From assembly GCF_036997485.1 (NCBI RefSeq), contig NZ_JAWLPU010000004.1, positions 248,001 through 312,000 of the forward strand: a stretch of DNA of 64,000 bases, written 5' to 3'. Position numbers and translations under genes: made by a program. The notes below the pieces were generated by a model. It was not told the origin of the DNA. It was given only the letters and a program-made list of their open reading frames with translations, and did not search any database. Shown one piece after another: positions 48,142 to 56,552 of the stretch. Position 1 is the first letter of the stretch, and every line of letters begins with the position of its first letter. The DNA comes from Brachyspira pilosicoli (GTDB lineage: Bacteria; Spirochaetota; Brachyspiria; Brachyspirales; Brachyspiraceae).

Positions 48142-48222
48142 CCGCACGCTAAACTAAAAAAAGAATATAAATTAATTAGAAATATAATTTTTATTATATT
48201 GATAAGTTTATTTAACGTGCGG
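48142..48222. repeat. 81-bp element with CCGCACG/CGTGCGG ends
   Basis: CCGCACG at the left end and CGTGCGG at the right are complementary; the interior is AT-only-like. It resembles the 84-bp elements at 53331 and 54799 in ends and length. No transposase is present. It may be a mini inverted-repeat element. Confidence 0.6.
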
Positions 48223-48367
48223 GAAAATATATTTATAATCTAATTAAAATTTTTTGGCTACGTGCTTTTAAATTTTTCATTGTAAAATAAAAATAATAAT
48301 TTAAAACCATACAGAAAAGTTAATAATAGCGAGTGTTTATTTTTATTTATATTTTACAAAGTAGCGG

Positions 48368-48384
48368 TATACTTAGTAAGTATA
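48368..48384. promoter_or_regulatory. perfect 17-bp palindrome upstream of metN promoter
   Basis: TATACTTA-G-TAAGTATA, perfect in all eight arm positions, lies 35 bp upstream of the -35 hexamer. It is a candidate binding site for a regulator of the operon; none is identified. Confidence 0.45.
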
Positions 48385-48419
48385 TTTATTTTATAAACAA
48401 GTTGTTTTCATAATTATTA

Positions 48420-48447
48420 TTGACAGAAATATATATAATTATATAAT
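48420..48447 (+). promoter_or_regulatory. promoter of the metN operon
   Basis: TTGACA (48420-48425), 16 bp, TATAAT (48442-48447); both hexamers are perfect. Confidence 0.75.
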
Positions 48448-48477
48448 GTATAGAATAAAATTTAAATCGGAATAATA

Positions 48478-49530
48478 ATGATAGTAATAGAAAATGTTAG
48501 TAAAGTATTTACAACAGCAAACAATAAAGAACTTAATGCTGTAAATAATGTATCTATAAAAATAGAAGACGGCGAGATATACGGAATAATAGGTTTTTCT
48601 GGTGCTGGCAAGTCTACACTTGTAAGATGTATTAATTTACTTGAAAGACCTACTTCTGGAAAGGTTTATATAGATAATGTTGATATGATGTCTTTATCTC
48701 AAAGAGAACTAAGAGAGAAAAGAAAAAAGATAGGAATGATATTTCAGCAATTTAATTTATTTGGTTCAAGGAATGTATTTAAAAATGTTGCTTATCCTTT
48801 AAGATATAGGGGGCTTTCAAAAAAAGAAGTTGAAGATAAGGTTATGTATTTGCTTGAGCTTGTAGATATAAAGGAGAAAGCTTATGCTTATCCATCACAA
48901 TTAAGCGGCGGGCAAAAACAAAGAGTAGCTATTGCTAGGGCTTTGGCTAATGAGCCTAATATACTTCTTTGTGATGAAGCTACTAGTGCATTAGACCCTC
49001 AAACTACTGGTTCTATACTGAAATTATTAAAAAAATTAAATGAGAAATTAAAGATTACTATAGTTGTAATAACTCATGAGATGAATGTAGTTAAAGAATT
49101 ATGCCATAGAGTTGCTGTTATGAATGCCGGTAATTTAATAGAAGAAGGTAATATTTTTGATGTATTTTCTTCACCAAAAAATAAAATAACACAAGATTTT
49201 ATAGATACTACATCAAACCTTTCTAAAATATATAATTTAGTAGAAGAAAATAACGATATCACTGTTTTAAAAGAAAATGAGTGTATATTAAGACTTAGAT
49301 ACAAAAAGGGCGGTGTTGTAGAAGCTTTTATTTCGCATATATCTAGGACTTTTAATGTTAATGCTAATATTATTTTTGCTAATGTTGAGTTTATTGATGA
49401 TAGTTTGCTTGGAGGGCTTGTTGTTATAATGCATGAAAGAGAGGCTGGCGGAATAAATAGAGCTATAGATTTTCTTAAAGAAAAAAATGTCGATGTGGAG
49501 GTAGTATCCGATGCTAGAACTTCTAAATAA
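48478..49530 (+). CDS. metN: methionine ABC transporter ATP-binding protein
   Basis: 350 residues. Walker A GFSGAGKST, signature QLSGGQKQRVAIARA, Walker B ILLCDEATSALD, H-loop VITHE. The C-terminal roughly 80 residues form the NIL ligand-sensing domain (FINVNANIIFANVEFI-like strands), which in MetN senses methionine and lowers transport when it is plentiful. It overlaps metI by 20 bp. It energises uptake with MetI and the two MetQ lipoproteins. Confidence 0.93.
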   Translation: MIVIENVSKVFTTANNKELNAVNNVSIKIEDGEIYGIIGFSGAGKSTLVRCINLLERPTSGKVYIDNVDMMSLSQRELREKRKKIGMIFQQFNLFGSRNVFKNVAYPLRYRGLSKKEVEDKVMYLLELVDIKEKAYAYPSQLSGGQKQRVAIARALANEPNILLCDEATSALDPQTTGSILKLLKKLNEKLKITIVVITHEMNVVKELCHRVAVMNAGNLIEEGNIFDVFSSPKNKITQDFIDTTSNLSKIYNLVEENNDITVLKENECILRLRYKKGGVVEAFISHISRTFNVNANIIFANVEFIDDSLLGGLVVIMHEREAGGINRAIDFLKEKNVDVEVVSDARTSK

Positions 49531-50191
49531 ATTAATACCGAATGTAATGAATGATTTACCAAAGCTTTATGATAGTATTATACAAACTTTTATTATGCTT
49601 TTATATTCTGGTGTTATATCATTTTTTGTAGGCGGATTTTTGGGTATACTTTTAATTGTTACTAAGAGATACGGCATTATGCAAAACATTATAATATATG
49701 AAGTGCTTAGTAAGGTTATTAACTTTTTTAGGGCTATACCTTTTATAATACTTCTTGCCATGCTTGTACCTTTAACAAGATTTATAATGGGTACTGCTAT
49801 TGGCGTAAAGGGTGCTATATTGCCTCTAATTTTTGGAACGGTTCCTTTTTTTGCAAGGCAAATGGAGAGTGCTTTATCTGAAGTAAACCCAGGACTTGTA
49901 GAAGCAGCTCAATCTATGGGTTCTTCTCCTATAGCTATAATATTTAGAGTTTATTTAAAAGAAAGTATTGCACCTATAGCAAGAGGAACTACCATAACCG
50001 CTATTAGTTTAATAGGGCTTACTGCCATGGCTGGTGCTGTTGGTGCTGGAGGGCTTGGTACTTATGCTATACAGTCTGGATACTACAGAAATAAATTAGA
50101 TATTATTTATGTTTCTGTGATACTTCTTGTAATACTTGTTGGATTAATACAGGCACTTGGTAATTTTATAGTAAAAAAAGCTACACATTAA
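49511..50191 (+). CDS. metI: methionine ABC transporter permease
   Basis: 226 residues with five membrane helices. The EAA loop (EAAQSMGSSPIAIIFRVYL, about residue 138) contacts MetN. The start lies inside metN and overlaps it by 20 bp, indicating coupled translation. Length and helix count match MetI. A dehydrogenase gene follows after 31 bp, before the binding proteins. Confidence 0.92.
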   Translation: MLELLNKLIPNVMNDLPKLYDSIIQTFIMLLYSGVISFFVGGFLGILLIVTKRYGIMQNIIIYEVLSKVINFFRAIPFIILLAMLVPLTRFIMGTAIGVKGAILPLIFGTVPFFARQMESALSEVNPGLVEAAQSMGSSPIAIIFRVYLKESIAPIARGTTITAISLIGLTAMAGAVGAGGLGTYAIQSGYYRNKLDIIYVSVILLVILVGLIQALGNFIVKKATH

Positions 50192-50222
50192 AAAGTTATA
50201 TTTTTATAAAGGATTTATTATT

Positions 50223-51173
50223 ATGATTAAAAATAGAAAAGTAGTTATTATAGGGGCGGGCCATGTAGGCTCTCATGTGGGATATGCTTTAGCAGCTCAA
50301 GGTTTAGTTGAAAATATTGTTTATATTGATATAGACAAGAAAAAAGCTTTTGCTCAGGCTCTTGATATATTTGATGCTACTGTTTATCTTCCTCATAGAG
50401 TTGAAGTTAAAGCTGGAGATTATAGTGATATTGATGATGCTGATTTAATGGTTGTATGTGCTGGACCTTTGCCTAAAGAAAATCAAACTAGAATGGATAC
50501 TTTGGGTGCTACTGTAGAAGTTATGAAAGATATAGTAGCTAATATTAAAAAGACTAAATTTAATGGAATTATAATTAATATTTCTAATCCTGCTGATGTT
50601 ATTACTCATTATTTACAAAACAAGTTAAATTATGACACTAAAAGAATAATATCTACAAGCACAACATTAGACTCTGCCAGATTAAGACGAGCTATATCCG
50701 AGGCTATTAATGTTGATCAAAAATCTGTATATGCTTATGCATTAGGCGAACATGGTGAAAGCCAAATGGTTGCTTGGTCTTGTGTAACTATAGCAGGAAA
50801 GCCTTTATTTGAGCTTATGAAAGAAGGCAAAGACAAATATGCTAAATTAGATTTGAATGAATTAGCTGATAAAGGAAGAAGAGGCGGTTGGGATGTTTTA
50901 TTAGGTAAAGGTTCTACCGAGTTTGGAATAGGAACTTCACTTGCTGAGGTTGCTAGGGCTATACTTTCTGATGAGCATAGAGTTTTACCTGTTTCAGTTT
51001 ATCTTAACGGTGAGTATGGTCAAAAAGATGTTTATGCTTCTGTGCCTGCAGTTTTGGGAGCTAATGGAGTTGAAGAGATAATTGAGCTTAAAATGAATGA
51101 AGAAGAGAAAAAACTCTTTGATGCTTCTTGCGATACCATGACTAAAAATTATAAATTATCACTTACCATGTGA
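50223..51173 (+). CDS. ldh: L-lactate/L-2-hydroxyacid dehydrogenase
   Basis: 316 residues of the LDH/MDH family. It has the NAD motif GAGHVGSHVG (11-20), the Asp-Arg pair in LDSARLRR (about 149) and the catalytic His in GEHGES (about 176). The substrate loop, however, reads GPLPKENQTR where lactate dehydrogenases usually have Q-K-P-G-E-T-R: a Pro takes the place of the specificity Gln. L-2-hydroxyisocaproate dehydrogenases also alter this loop. It may therefore reduce larger 2-oxo acids. It sits inside the methionine transporter operon, between metI and metQ. Confidence 0.88.
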   Translation: MIKNRKVVIIGAGHVGSHVGYALAAQGLVENIVYIDIDKKKAFAQALDIFDATVYLPHRVEVKAGDYSDIDDADLMVVCAGPLPKENQTRMDTLGATVEVMKDIVANIKKTKFNGIIINISNPADVITHYLQNKLNYDTKRIISTSTTLDSARLRRAISEAINVDQKSVYAYALGEHGESQMVAWSCVTIAGKPLFELMKEGKDKYAKLDLNELADKGRRGGWDVLLGKGSTEFGIGTSLAEVARAILSDEHRVLPVSVYLNGEYGQKDVYASVPAVLGANGVEEIIELKMNEEEKKLFDASCDTMTKNYKLSLTM

Positions 51174-51252
51174 TAAACAATATTTCTTTTATTGTCTTAA
51201 ATATTTAAATTATTTAAAAAATTAAATTATTTATAAAGGGGAATGATATATA

Positions 51253-52062
51253 ATGAAAAAGGTTTTATTATTATTATGTTTCACATTATTTTTAGCTTCT
51301 TGCGGCGGAAGCAATGATAATAAAAAAGATTTAATCACGGTTAAGATTGGTCATGTTGGTGAATCTGACAGAACTATATGGAAGCCTGTACAAGAGAAAT
51401 TATTAAACGAAGGCATTAAAGTAGAATTAGTTTCTTTTGCTGATTACACTATACCAAATCAGGCATTAAATGACGGTGATATAGATTTAGATGCTTTTCA
51501 GCACCATGCATACTACAGCAATGAAGTTAATACTAAAGGTTATGATTTAGCTATATTGGGTGTTACTTATATATCTGCTATGAATATCTATTCTCATAAT
51601 ATTACAAATGTTAATGAGGTAAAAAATGGAGATAAAGTAGCTATACCTAATGACCCTGCTAATGGCGGAAGGGCTTTAAAAGTGTTAGAGGCTGCTGGTT
51701 TAATAAAGTTAAAAGATAATGCTCCAGACAATCCTACAGTTAATGATATAGAAAATCCTTTAAATTTAGAGATTATAGAAGTTGATGCGGGTAGTTTATA
51801 TAGTTTGCTTCCTGATGTTGCTTGTGCTGTTATTAATTGTAATTATGCTTTAGATTTTGGACTTAATCCGGGTGCTGATTATATATTTAGAGATGACCCT
51901 AAAAATTATGACAATAATATGTATATAAACTTAATAGCTTCAAGAGCTTCCGATAAGGATAATGAGATTTATAAAAGGATAGTAGAGGCTTATCAATCTG
52001 CTGAAGTAGAAAAAGTTTATGCTGAAGATTTCAAGGGAGCTTATATACCTGCTTGGAAATAA
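51253..52062 (+). CDS. metQ: MetQ-like substrate-binding lipoprotein 1
   Basis: 269 residues. Lipobox LFLASC, lipidated Cys17. It is the NlpA/MetQ family: KIGHVGESDRTIWKPVQEKL, DYTIPNQALNDGDIDLDAFQH, VAIPNDPANGGRALKVLEAAG. It captures methionine or a related amino acid for MetNI. AAAGGGG precedes the ATG. The gene is about 70 percent alike by eye to its neighbour at 52110. It resembles the 29.7-kDa Blp/BmpB lipoproteins described in Brachyspira hyodysenteriae. Confidence 0.93.
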   Translation: MKKVLLLLCFTLFLASCGGSNDNKKDLITVKIGHVGESDRTIWKPVQEKLLNEGIKVELVSFADYTIPNQALNDGDIDLDAFQHHAYYSNEVNTKGYDLAILGVTYISAMNIYSHNITNVNEVKNGDKVAIPNDPANGGRALKVLEAAGLIKLKDNAPDNPTVNDIENPLNLEIIEVDAGSLYSLLPDVACAVINCNYALDFGLNPGADYIFRDDPKNYDNNMYINLIASRASDKDNEIYKRIVEAYQSAEVEKVYAEDFKGAYIPAWK

Positions 52063-52109
52063 AAATAATTATTTAATAATTTTTAAAAATTTTAATAAGG
52101 AGTTAATAA

Positions 52110-52931
52110 ATGAAGAAAATTTTATTAGTTGCAGCTTTTGCATCATTAATTTTCACTTTTAGTGCATGCGGCGGCGGAAAATCTAATGCAAATGATAACA
52201 ATATAGTAAAAGTTGGATTTGCAGGAGAGTCTGATTATCAAATTTGGAATCCTATAGTAGAGAAATTAGCAGAAGATGGTATTAAAGTAGAATTAGTTTC
52301 TTTTGCTGATTACACTATACCAAATCAAGCTTTAAATGATGGTGAGATTGATTTAAATGCTTTTCAGCATTATGCTTATTTTAATGATGAAATATCAAAT
52401 AAAGGTTATGATTTAACTGCTATTGCTGATACTTATATATCTGCTATGAATATTTATTCTACAAATATTACAGATGTAAAAGAAGTTAAAAATGGAGATA
52501 AAGTGGCTATACCTAATGACCCTTCTAATGGAGGAAGAGCTTTAAAGGTTTTGGAGGCTGCTGGTTTAATAAAAGTAAGACCTGAAGCAGGCGATTCTCC
52601 TAGTGTAGCTGATATAGTAGAAAATCCTTTAAATTTAGAGATTGTAGAAGTTGATGCAGGAGGTATTTACAGTTTGCTTCCTGATGTTGCTTGTGCTGTT
52701 ATAAACGGAAATTATGCTATAGATTTTGGTCTTAACCCTGGTTCTGATTATATTTTCAAAGATGACCCTGCAATATACAGCACTAAATCTTTTGTTAATT
52801 TAATTGCTGCTAGAACTGCTGATAAAGATAATGAATTATATAAAAAAGTTGTTGCTGCTTATCAGTCTGAAATAGTAGAGAAAGTTTATAATGAGAATTT
52901 CAAAGGTTCTTATTTGCCAACTTGGAAATAA
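52110..52931 (+). CDS. metQ: MetQ-like substrate-binding lipoprotein 2
   Basis: 273 residues, lipobox TFSAC with Cys20. It shares long blocks with the preceding protein (KVELVSFADYTIPNQAL, NGDKVAIPNDPSNGGRALKV). Differences gather in the first 45 mature residues and around DTYISAMNIYSTN, so ligand range may differ slightly. It ends the operon at a strong terminator. A tandem copy made by duplication is the simplest reading. Confidence 0.93.
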   Translation: MKKILLVAAFASLIFTFSACGGGKSNANDNNIVKVGFAGESDYQIWNPIVEKLAEDGIKVELVSFADYTIPNQALNDGEIDLNAFQHYAYFNDEISNKGYDLTAIADTYISAMNIYSTNITDVKEVKNGDKVAIPNDPSNGGRALKVLEAAGLIKVRPEAGDSPSVADIVENPLNLEIVEVDAGGIYSLLPDVACAVINGNYAIDFGLNPGSDYIFKDDPAIYSTKSFVNLIAARTADKDNELYKKVVAAYQSEIVEKVYNENFKGSYLPTWK

Positions 52932-52952
52932 AAATAATTTTTTAAATTATAA

Positions 52953-52996
52953 AAATAAACCTCTATCAATTAGTTTTGTTAGAGGTTTATTTTTAT
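52953..52996 (+). terminator. terminator of the metN operon
   Basis: AATAAACCTCTA pairs perfectly with TAGAGGTTTATT, followed by TTTATATTTTTT. Confidence 0.85.
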
Positions 52997-53016
52997 ATTT
53001 TTTGCTATAAAAAGTT

Positions 53017-53226
53017 TTATTTTCTTAATTTTCTTCCTTGTTTATCTGTAAAAATATCTAACAATATTAAAACTATATCAACTATATACCATATTCCTAA
53101 ACCGCCAGCTGTAAGCCAATATAATATACCAGTTCCAACTTTTCCAACATAAAATCTATGTACCGGCAAAAATATTGCTAAAAGTAAAGTAACAACCCAA
53201 CTTCTATCAGATACTTCATTACTCAT
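53017..53226 (-). CDS. TM2 domain protein
   Basis: 69 residues. Two membrane segments (about 12-25 and 34-58) connected by VHRFYVGKVGTGILYWLTAG, which carries the TM2 family pattern of a short loop with a Gly-Arg/His-Phe-Tyr sequence. The C-terminus is basic (DKQGRKLRK). The function is unknown in bacteria. AGGAG precedes the ATG. It is a single gene. Confidence 0.85.
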   Translation of the reverse strand: MSNEVSDRSWVVTLLLAIFLPVHRFYVGKVGTGILYWLTAGGLGIWYIVDIVLILLDIFTDKQGRKLRK

Positions 53227-53330
53227 AATAAATCTCCTAATTTTTATTATTATTTGGAAATTATAATATATATTTTATAAAAATCAAAATTAAAAAACTA
53301 TATTTTTAAAATATCATAAGATTATTATTT

Positions 53331-53414
53331 AACGCACGTTTAATTTAGTATTAAAACAATATGTGTTAAAAGTAAAATAATTTTTATTAACAAATAGTAA
53401 ACTTACCGTGCGTT
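53331..53414. repeat. 84-bp element with AACGCACG/CGTGCGTT ends
   Basis: Perfect 8-bp inverted ends. The inside matches the element at 54799 at most positions and the length is the same (84 bp). No open frame is seen. Confidence 0.7.
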
Positions 53415-53443
53415 TTATTAGTTTTAAAAATTAATAAGCATTT

Positions 53444-53550
53444 GGGTGGGATTGCTTTTTTGTATAAGCAATAAAATATAAACAAAATTAAAAAATGAAA
53501 TTTAACTGAAAAAAATAAAGGGCGGGGTATGTAAATAGATTTTAATATTT
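53444..53550. repeat. about 107-bp repeat, copy A, upstream of the outer-membrane gene
   Basis: Begins GGGTGGGATT and ends GGGCGGGGTATGTAAATAGATTTTAATATTT. Its order of G-rich, AT-rich and G-rich parts is repeated at 54566-54680, after the gene. The 53227-53610 gap holds this, the 84-bp element and the promoter at 53553. Confidence 0.65.
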
Positions 53551-53552
53551 AG

Positions 53553-53580
53553 TTGTTTTTTTATATTTATATAGTATTAT
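53553..53580 (+). promoter_or_regulatory. probable promoter of the outer-membrane gene
   Basis: TTGTTT (53553-53558), 16 bp, TATTAT (53575-53580), directly after repeat copy A. Confidence 0.5.
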
Positions 53581-53610
53581 CTTCTGCAATTAATAATATT
53601 AGGAGTTTGT

Positions 53611-54480
53611 ATGAAAAAAGTAGTGTTATCTGTTTTAATATTCATTGCACTATTTACTAAATCAGCATTTACAGAATTTGAAGGTAGCATATATGTACCT
53701 ATAGGTATTGCTTCCACATTACCTAATATAGTGGAGCCTAAACGGAAGTTTGTCAGAAATATTTATATAGATACAACTAAACAAGATATGAGTTTTAATA
53801 TTGGGGTTACTGGAAATTTCGGATATAGATTCAATATAAATGAAAATAATGCTATAAGTATATTAACTGAAATAGGATATTCAAGGCTTGATTTTGCATC
53901 TACATTTAAAGCTCAAACTGATAACAATTATGGCAATAATAAAATATATAATGCAAGTCAGAATTTAGTTTTTCATACACTAAATATAGGATTAATGCCT
54001 AAATATGCTGTTAATCTTACTTCTTTACTTAAAGATTTTAATTCAAACTATGATGGAAAGATGGAGCTTAATATAGGTATAGGTTTTGGAATGAAAATAG
54101 CATTGGCTGGTGAATATTATAATACAATGAATAATGATGCTGATGAAAATTATAAAAGTCATTTAGCCGAAAAATATTCATTCAAAGATATAAAAAGGAA
54201 ATTTGATTATCCGTTTATACCATATATAAAACTTCAAATGGATGACTATTTTTATTTTAATGAAAAGGTAGCATTTTTATTTGGAATAAGTTTAATATAT
54301 AATTTTGATATATTCTATGATATTGCTAATATGTCTTATGAAGATTATCAAAAAATATATGAAGGATATCCAAGTATTGGAGGCGGTGCTATTGGTTATT
54401 ATGATGATTATGATATTAAGAAATACGGTTTTTCTAGTTTTGAAATAGCTTTCAATTTAGGTATAAAATTTGGAAATTAA
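53611..54480 (+). CDS. putative outer-membrane beta-barrel protein between repeats
   Basis: 289 residues. Signal peptide about 1-21 (IFIALFTKSAFTE). The mature part has long alternating strands (MSFNIGVTGNFGYRFNI, KMELNIGIGFGMKIAL, FSSFEIAFNLGIKFGN) and ends in a Phe-rich strand, typical of barrel proteins. Acidic, Tyr-rich loops (YDDYDIKKYG) may face outward. The TAGGAG site precedes the ATG. It lies between two copies of a repeat, so it may be a mobile or swapped cassette. The family is not recognised. Confidence 0.75.
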   Translation: MKKVVLSVLIFIALFTKSAFTEFEGSIYVPIGIASTLPNIVEPKRKFVRNIYIDTTKQDMSFNIGVTGNFGYRFNINENNAISILTEIGYSRLDFASTFKAQTDNNYGNNKIYNASQNLVFHTLNIGLMPKYAVNLTSLLKDFNSNYDGKMELNIGIGFGMKIALAGEYYNTMNNDADENYKSHLAEKYSFKDIKRKFDYPFIPYIKLQMDDYFYFNEKVAFLFGISLIYNFDIFYDIANMSYEDYQKIYEGYPSIGGGAIGYYDDYDIKKYGFSSFEIAFNLGIKFGN

Positions 54481-54499
54481 TATTAACAGATAACACTAT

Positions 54500-54540
54500 A
54501 AAAAAGATACCTGCCATTTAAAGACAAGTATCTTTTTTAT
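54500..54540 (+). terminator. terminator after the outer-membrane gene
   Basis: AAAAAAGATAC pairs with GTATCTTTTTT across a 17-base loop, with a T-run. Confidence 0.8.
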
Positions 54541-54565
54541 AAAGACTATAAATTTAAAAAATCTT

Positions 54566-54690
54566 GGGCGGGTGTGATTTTTTCTGTGTGAGTATGTAAA
54601 TATAAATAAAAATAGAAAAATCAAATTTAATCAAAAAAGTATAAAGGGGGGGGGATGTAAATAGATTTTAAATTTTATTTACGCCCCCCA
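54566..54690. repeat. repeat copy B with a G9 tract and hairpin
   Basis: Begins GGGCGGGTGTG and reaches GGATGTAAATAGATTTTAAA, parallel to copy A. It adds a run of nine G (54646-54654), and GGGGGG-ATGTAAAT pairs with ATTTACGCCCCCC (54677-54689). The 54481-54998 gap holds the terminator, this repeat and the 84-bp element at 54799; no gene. Confidence 0.6.
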
Positions 54691-54798
54691 CCCTCAATAT
54701 TCAATGCTTAATTTTGAATTTATAGTTTTAATTATATTTATTATTTTTATATAAATTATAGAGCCCACCCTATAGTTTTTTTAATTTAAAGCTATATT

Positions 54799-54882
54799 AA
54801 CGCACGCTTAATTTACTACAAAAATAAGTGTCCCAAAAATAAAATAATGTTTATTATACAAAAAATCTGCTTACCGTGCGTA
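54799..54882. repeat. 84-bp element with AACGCACG/CGTGCGTA ends
   Basis: Same length and orientation-independent ends as the element at 53331, with one mismatch at the outermost base pair. TTACCGTGCG at the right end is shared exactly. Confidence 0.7.
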
Positions 54883-54998
54883 TTTAAAAATCTATGTATT
54901 ATGATAACTATTAATTGAAATTTTATTGTTTTAATATAATATTGTCTAATTAATCTTAATAAATCATAAATCATGTTTTTATTTTAAAGAGGAAAAAT

Positions 54999-56543
54999 AT
55001 GCAAAACAATATTGATAAAGTTTTAATACTAGATTTTGGCTCTCAGTTTACGCAGCTTATTACAAGAAGAATAAGAGAATTGAATGTTTATTCAGAGATT
55101 CACCCATTTCATGTTTCAATAGATTTTGTAAAAGAGTTTAATCCAAAAGCAATAATACTTTCTGGAGGACCTTCAAGTGTGTATGAAGAAGATGCTCCTA
55201 AAGTAGATAAAAAGTTATTTGAACTTGGTGTGCCTATACTTGGAATATGCTATGGTATGCAAATAATAGTTTATTCTATGGGCGGAAAAGTTGAAAGTGC
55301 AGAAAAACGCGAATATGGAAAAGCTGAAATTGAAATTACTAATCATGAAAGCATATTTAAATCATTCGGTAAAAGCAATGTGGTGTGGATGAGTCATGGG
55401 GATAGTATAAAATCTATTCCTGAAGGTTTTGAACTTATAGCTAAAACACCTAATACTGAACTTGCTGCTATAGAAAATAAAGAGAAAAATATTTATGCTA
55501 TACAGTTTCACCCTGAAGTAGTTCATACAGAAAACGGAATAAAGATAATAGAAAATTTTTTATTTAATATTTGTAAGTGTGAAAGAAATTGGAATATGGG
55601 TTCTTTTATAGAATATGAAATAAAAAGAATAAAAGAAACTGTAGGAGATAAAAATGTAATACTTGGGCTTTCTGGTGGAGTTGATTCTTCTGTAGCTGCA
55701 GTGTTAATAGAAAAAGCTATAGGCAAGCAATTAAAATGTATATTTGTTAATAATGGACTTTTGAGAAAAGATGAAGATAAAAAGGTTGTTGAAGTATTTA
55801 GAGATAATTTCAATATTGATTTGATTTATGTTGATGCTTCAAAGAGATTTTTAGATAAATTAGCTGGTGTTACTGACCCAGAGCAAAAGAGAAAAATAAT
55901 AGGACATGAATTTGTAAATGTATTTAATGATGAAGCTAAAAAGATAGAAAATGTAGGATTTTTAGCACAGGGTACACTTTATCCTGATGTAATAGAGAGT
56001 GTTTCGTTAAGAGGAAGTTCTGCAGTTATAAAAAGCCATCATAATGTAGGCGGACTTCCTAAAGACATGAAATTTGAACTTTTAGAGCCTTTCAGAGAAT
56101 TATTTAAAGATGAAGTGAGAGAGATTGGTTTAGAGTTAAAGCTTCCAGAAGATATAGTATACAGACAGCCTTTCCCAGGTCCTGGTTTGGCAGTTAGAAT
56201 ATTAGGAGATATCACAGAAGAGAGGGTTAAAATACTTCAAGAAGCTGATGATATAGTTGTAAGCGAGATAAAAAAAGCTGGACTTTATAGAAAATTATGG
56301 CAGTCTTTTGCTATACTTCTTCCTATAAAAAGCGTTGGTGTTATGGGTGACGGCCGTACTTATGAACAAGTTTGTGCTGTGAGGGCTGTTGAAAGTGTTG
56401 ATGCCATGACTGCTGATTGGGCTAAAATTGATTATAATGTTTTGGGTATAATATCAAACAGAATAATAAACGAAGTTAAAGGTATTAACCGTGTTGTTTA
56501 TGATATATCTTCAAAACCGCCTGCTACTATAGAATGGGAATAA
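54999..56543 (+). CDS. guaA: GMP synthase (glutamine-hydrolysing)
   Basis: 514 residues. Makes GMP from XMP, ATP and glutamine. The N-terminal amidotransferase has the Cys in GICYGMQ (about 84) and QFHPEV (about 173). The ATP-pyrophosphatase P-loop is [12 protein letters not shown] (about 225). The C-terminal dimerisation domain ends KPPATIEWE, the family's standard ending. AGAGGA precedes the ATG. A methyltransferase gene follows after 9 bp. Confidence 0.97.
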   Translation: MQNNIDKVLILDFGSQFTQLITRRIRELNVYSEIHPFHVSIDFVKEFNPKAIILSGGPSSVYEEDAPKVDKKLFELGVPILGICYGMQIIVYSMGGKVESAEKREYGKAEIEITNHESIFKSFGKSNVVWMSHGDSIKSIPEGFELIAKTPNTELAAIENKEKNIYAIQFHPEVVHTENGIKIIENFLFNICKCERNWNMGSFIEYEIKRIKETVGDKNVILGLSGGVDSSVAAVLIEKAIGKQLKCIFVNNGLLRKDEDKKVVEVFRDNFNIDLIYVDASKRFLDKLAGVTDPEQKRKIIGHEFVNVFNDEAKKIENVGFLAQGTLYPDVIESVSLRGSSAVIKSHHNVGGLPKDMKFELLEPFRELFKDEVREIGLELKLPEDIVYRQPFPGPGLAVRILGDITEERVKILQEADDIVVSEIKKAGLYRKLWQSFAILLPIKSVGVMGDGRTYEQVCAVRAVESVDAMTADWAKIDYNVLGIISNRIINEVKGINRVVYDISSKPPATIEWE

Positions 56544-56552
56544 TATAAATAG

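Larger units (their letters stand above)
48063..48477. other. gene-free gap before metN
   Basis: 415 bp without a gene. It holds an 81-bp inverted-repeat element (48142-48222), a 17-bp palindrome (48368-48384) and the metN promoter. No riboswitch-like structure is seen; the predicted leader is only about 25 bases. Confidence 0.6.
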
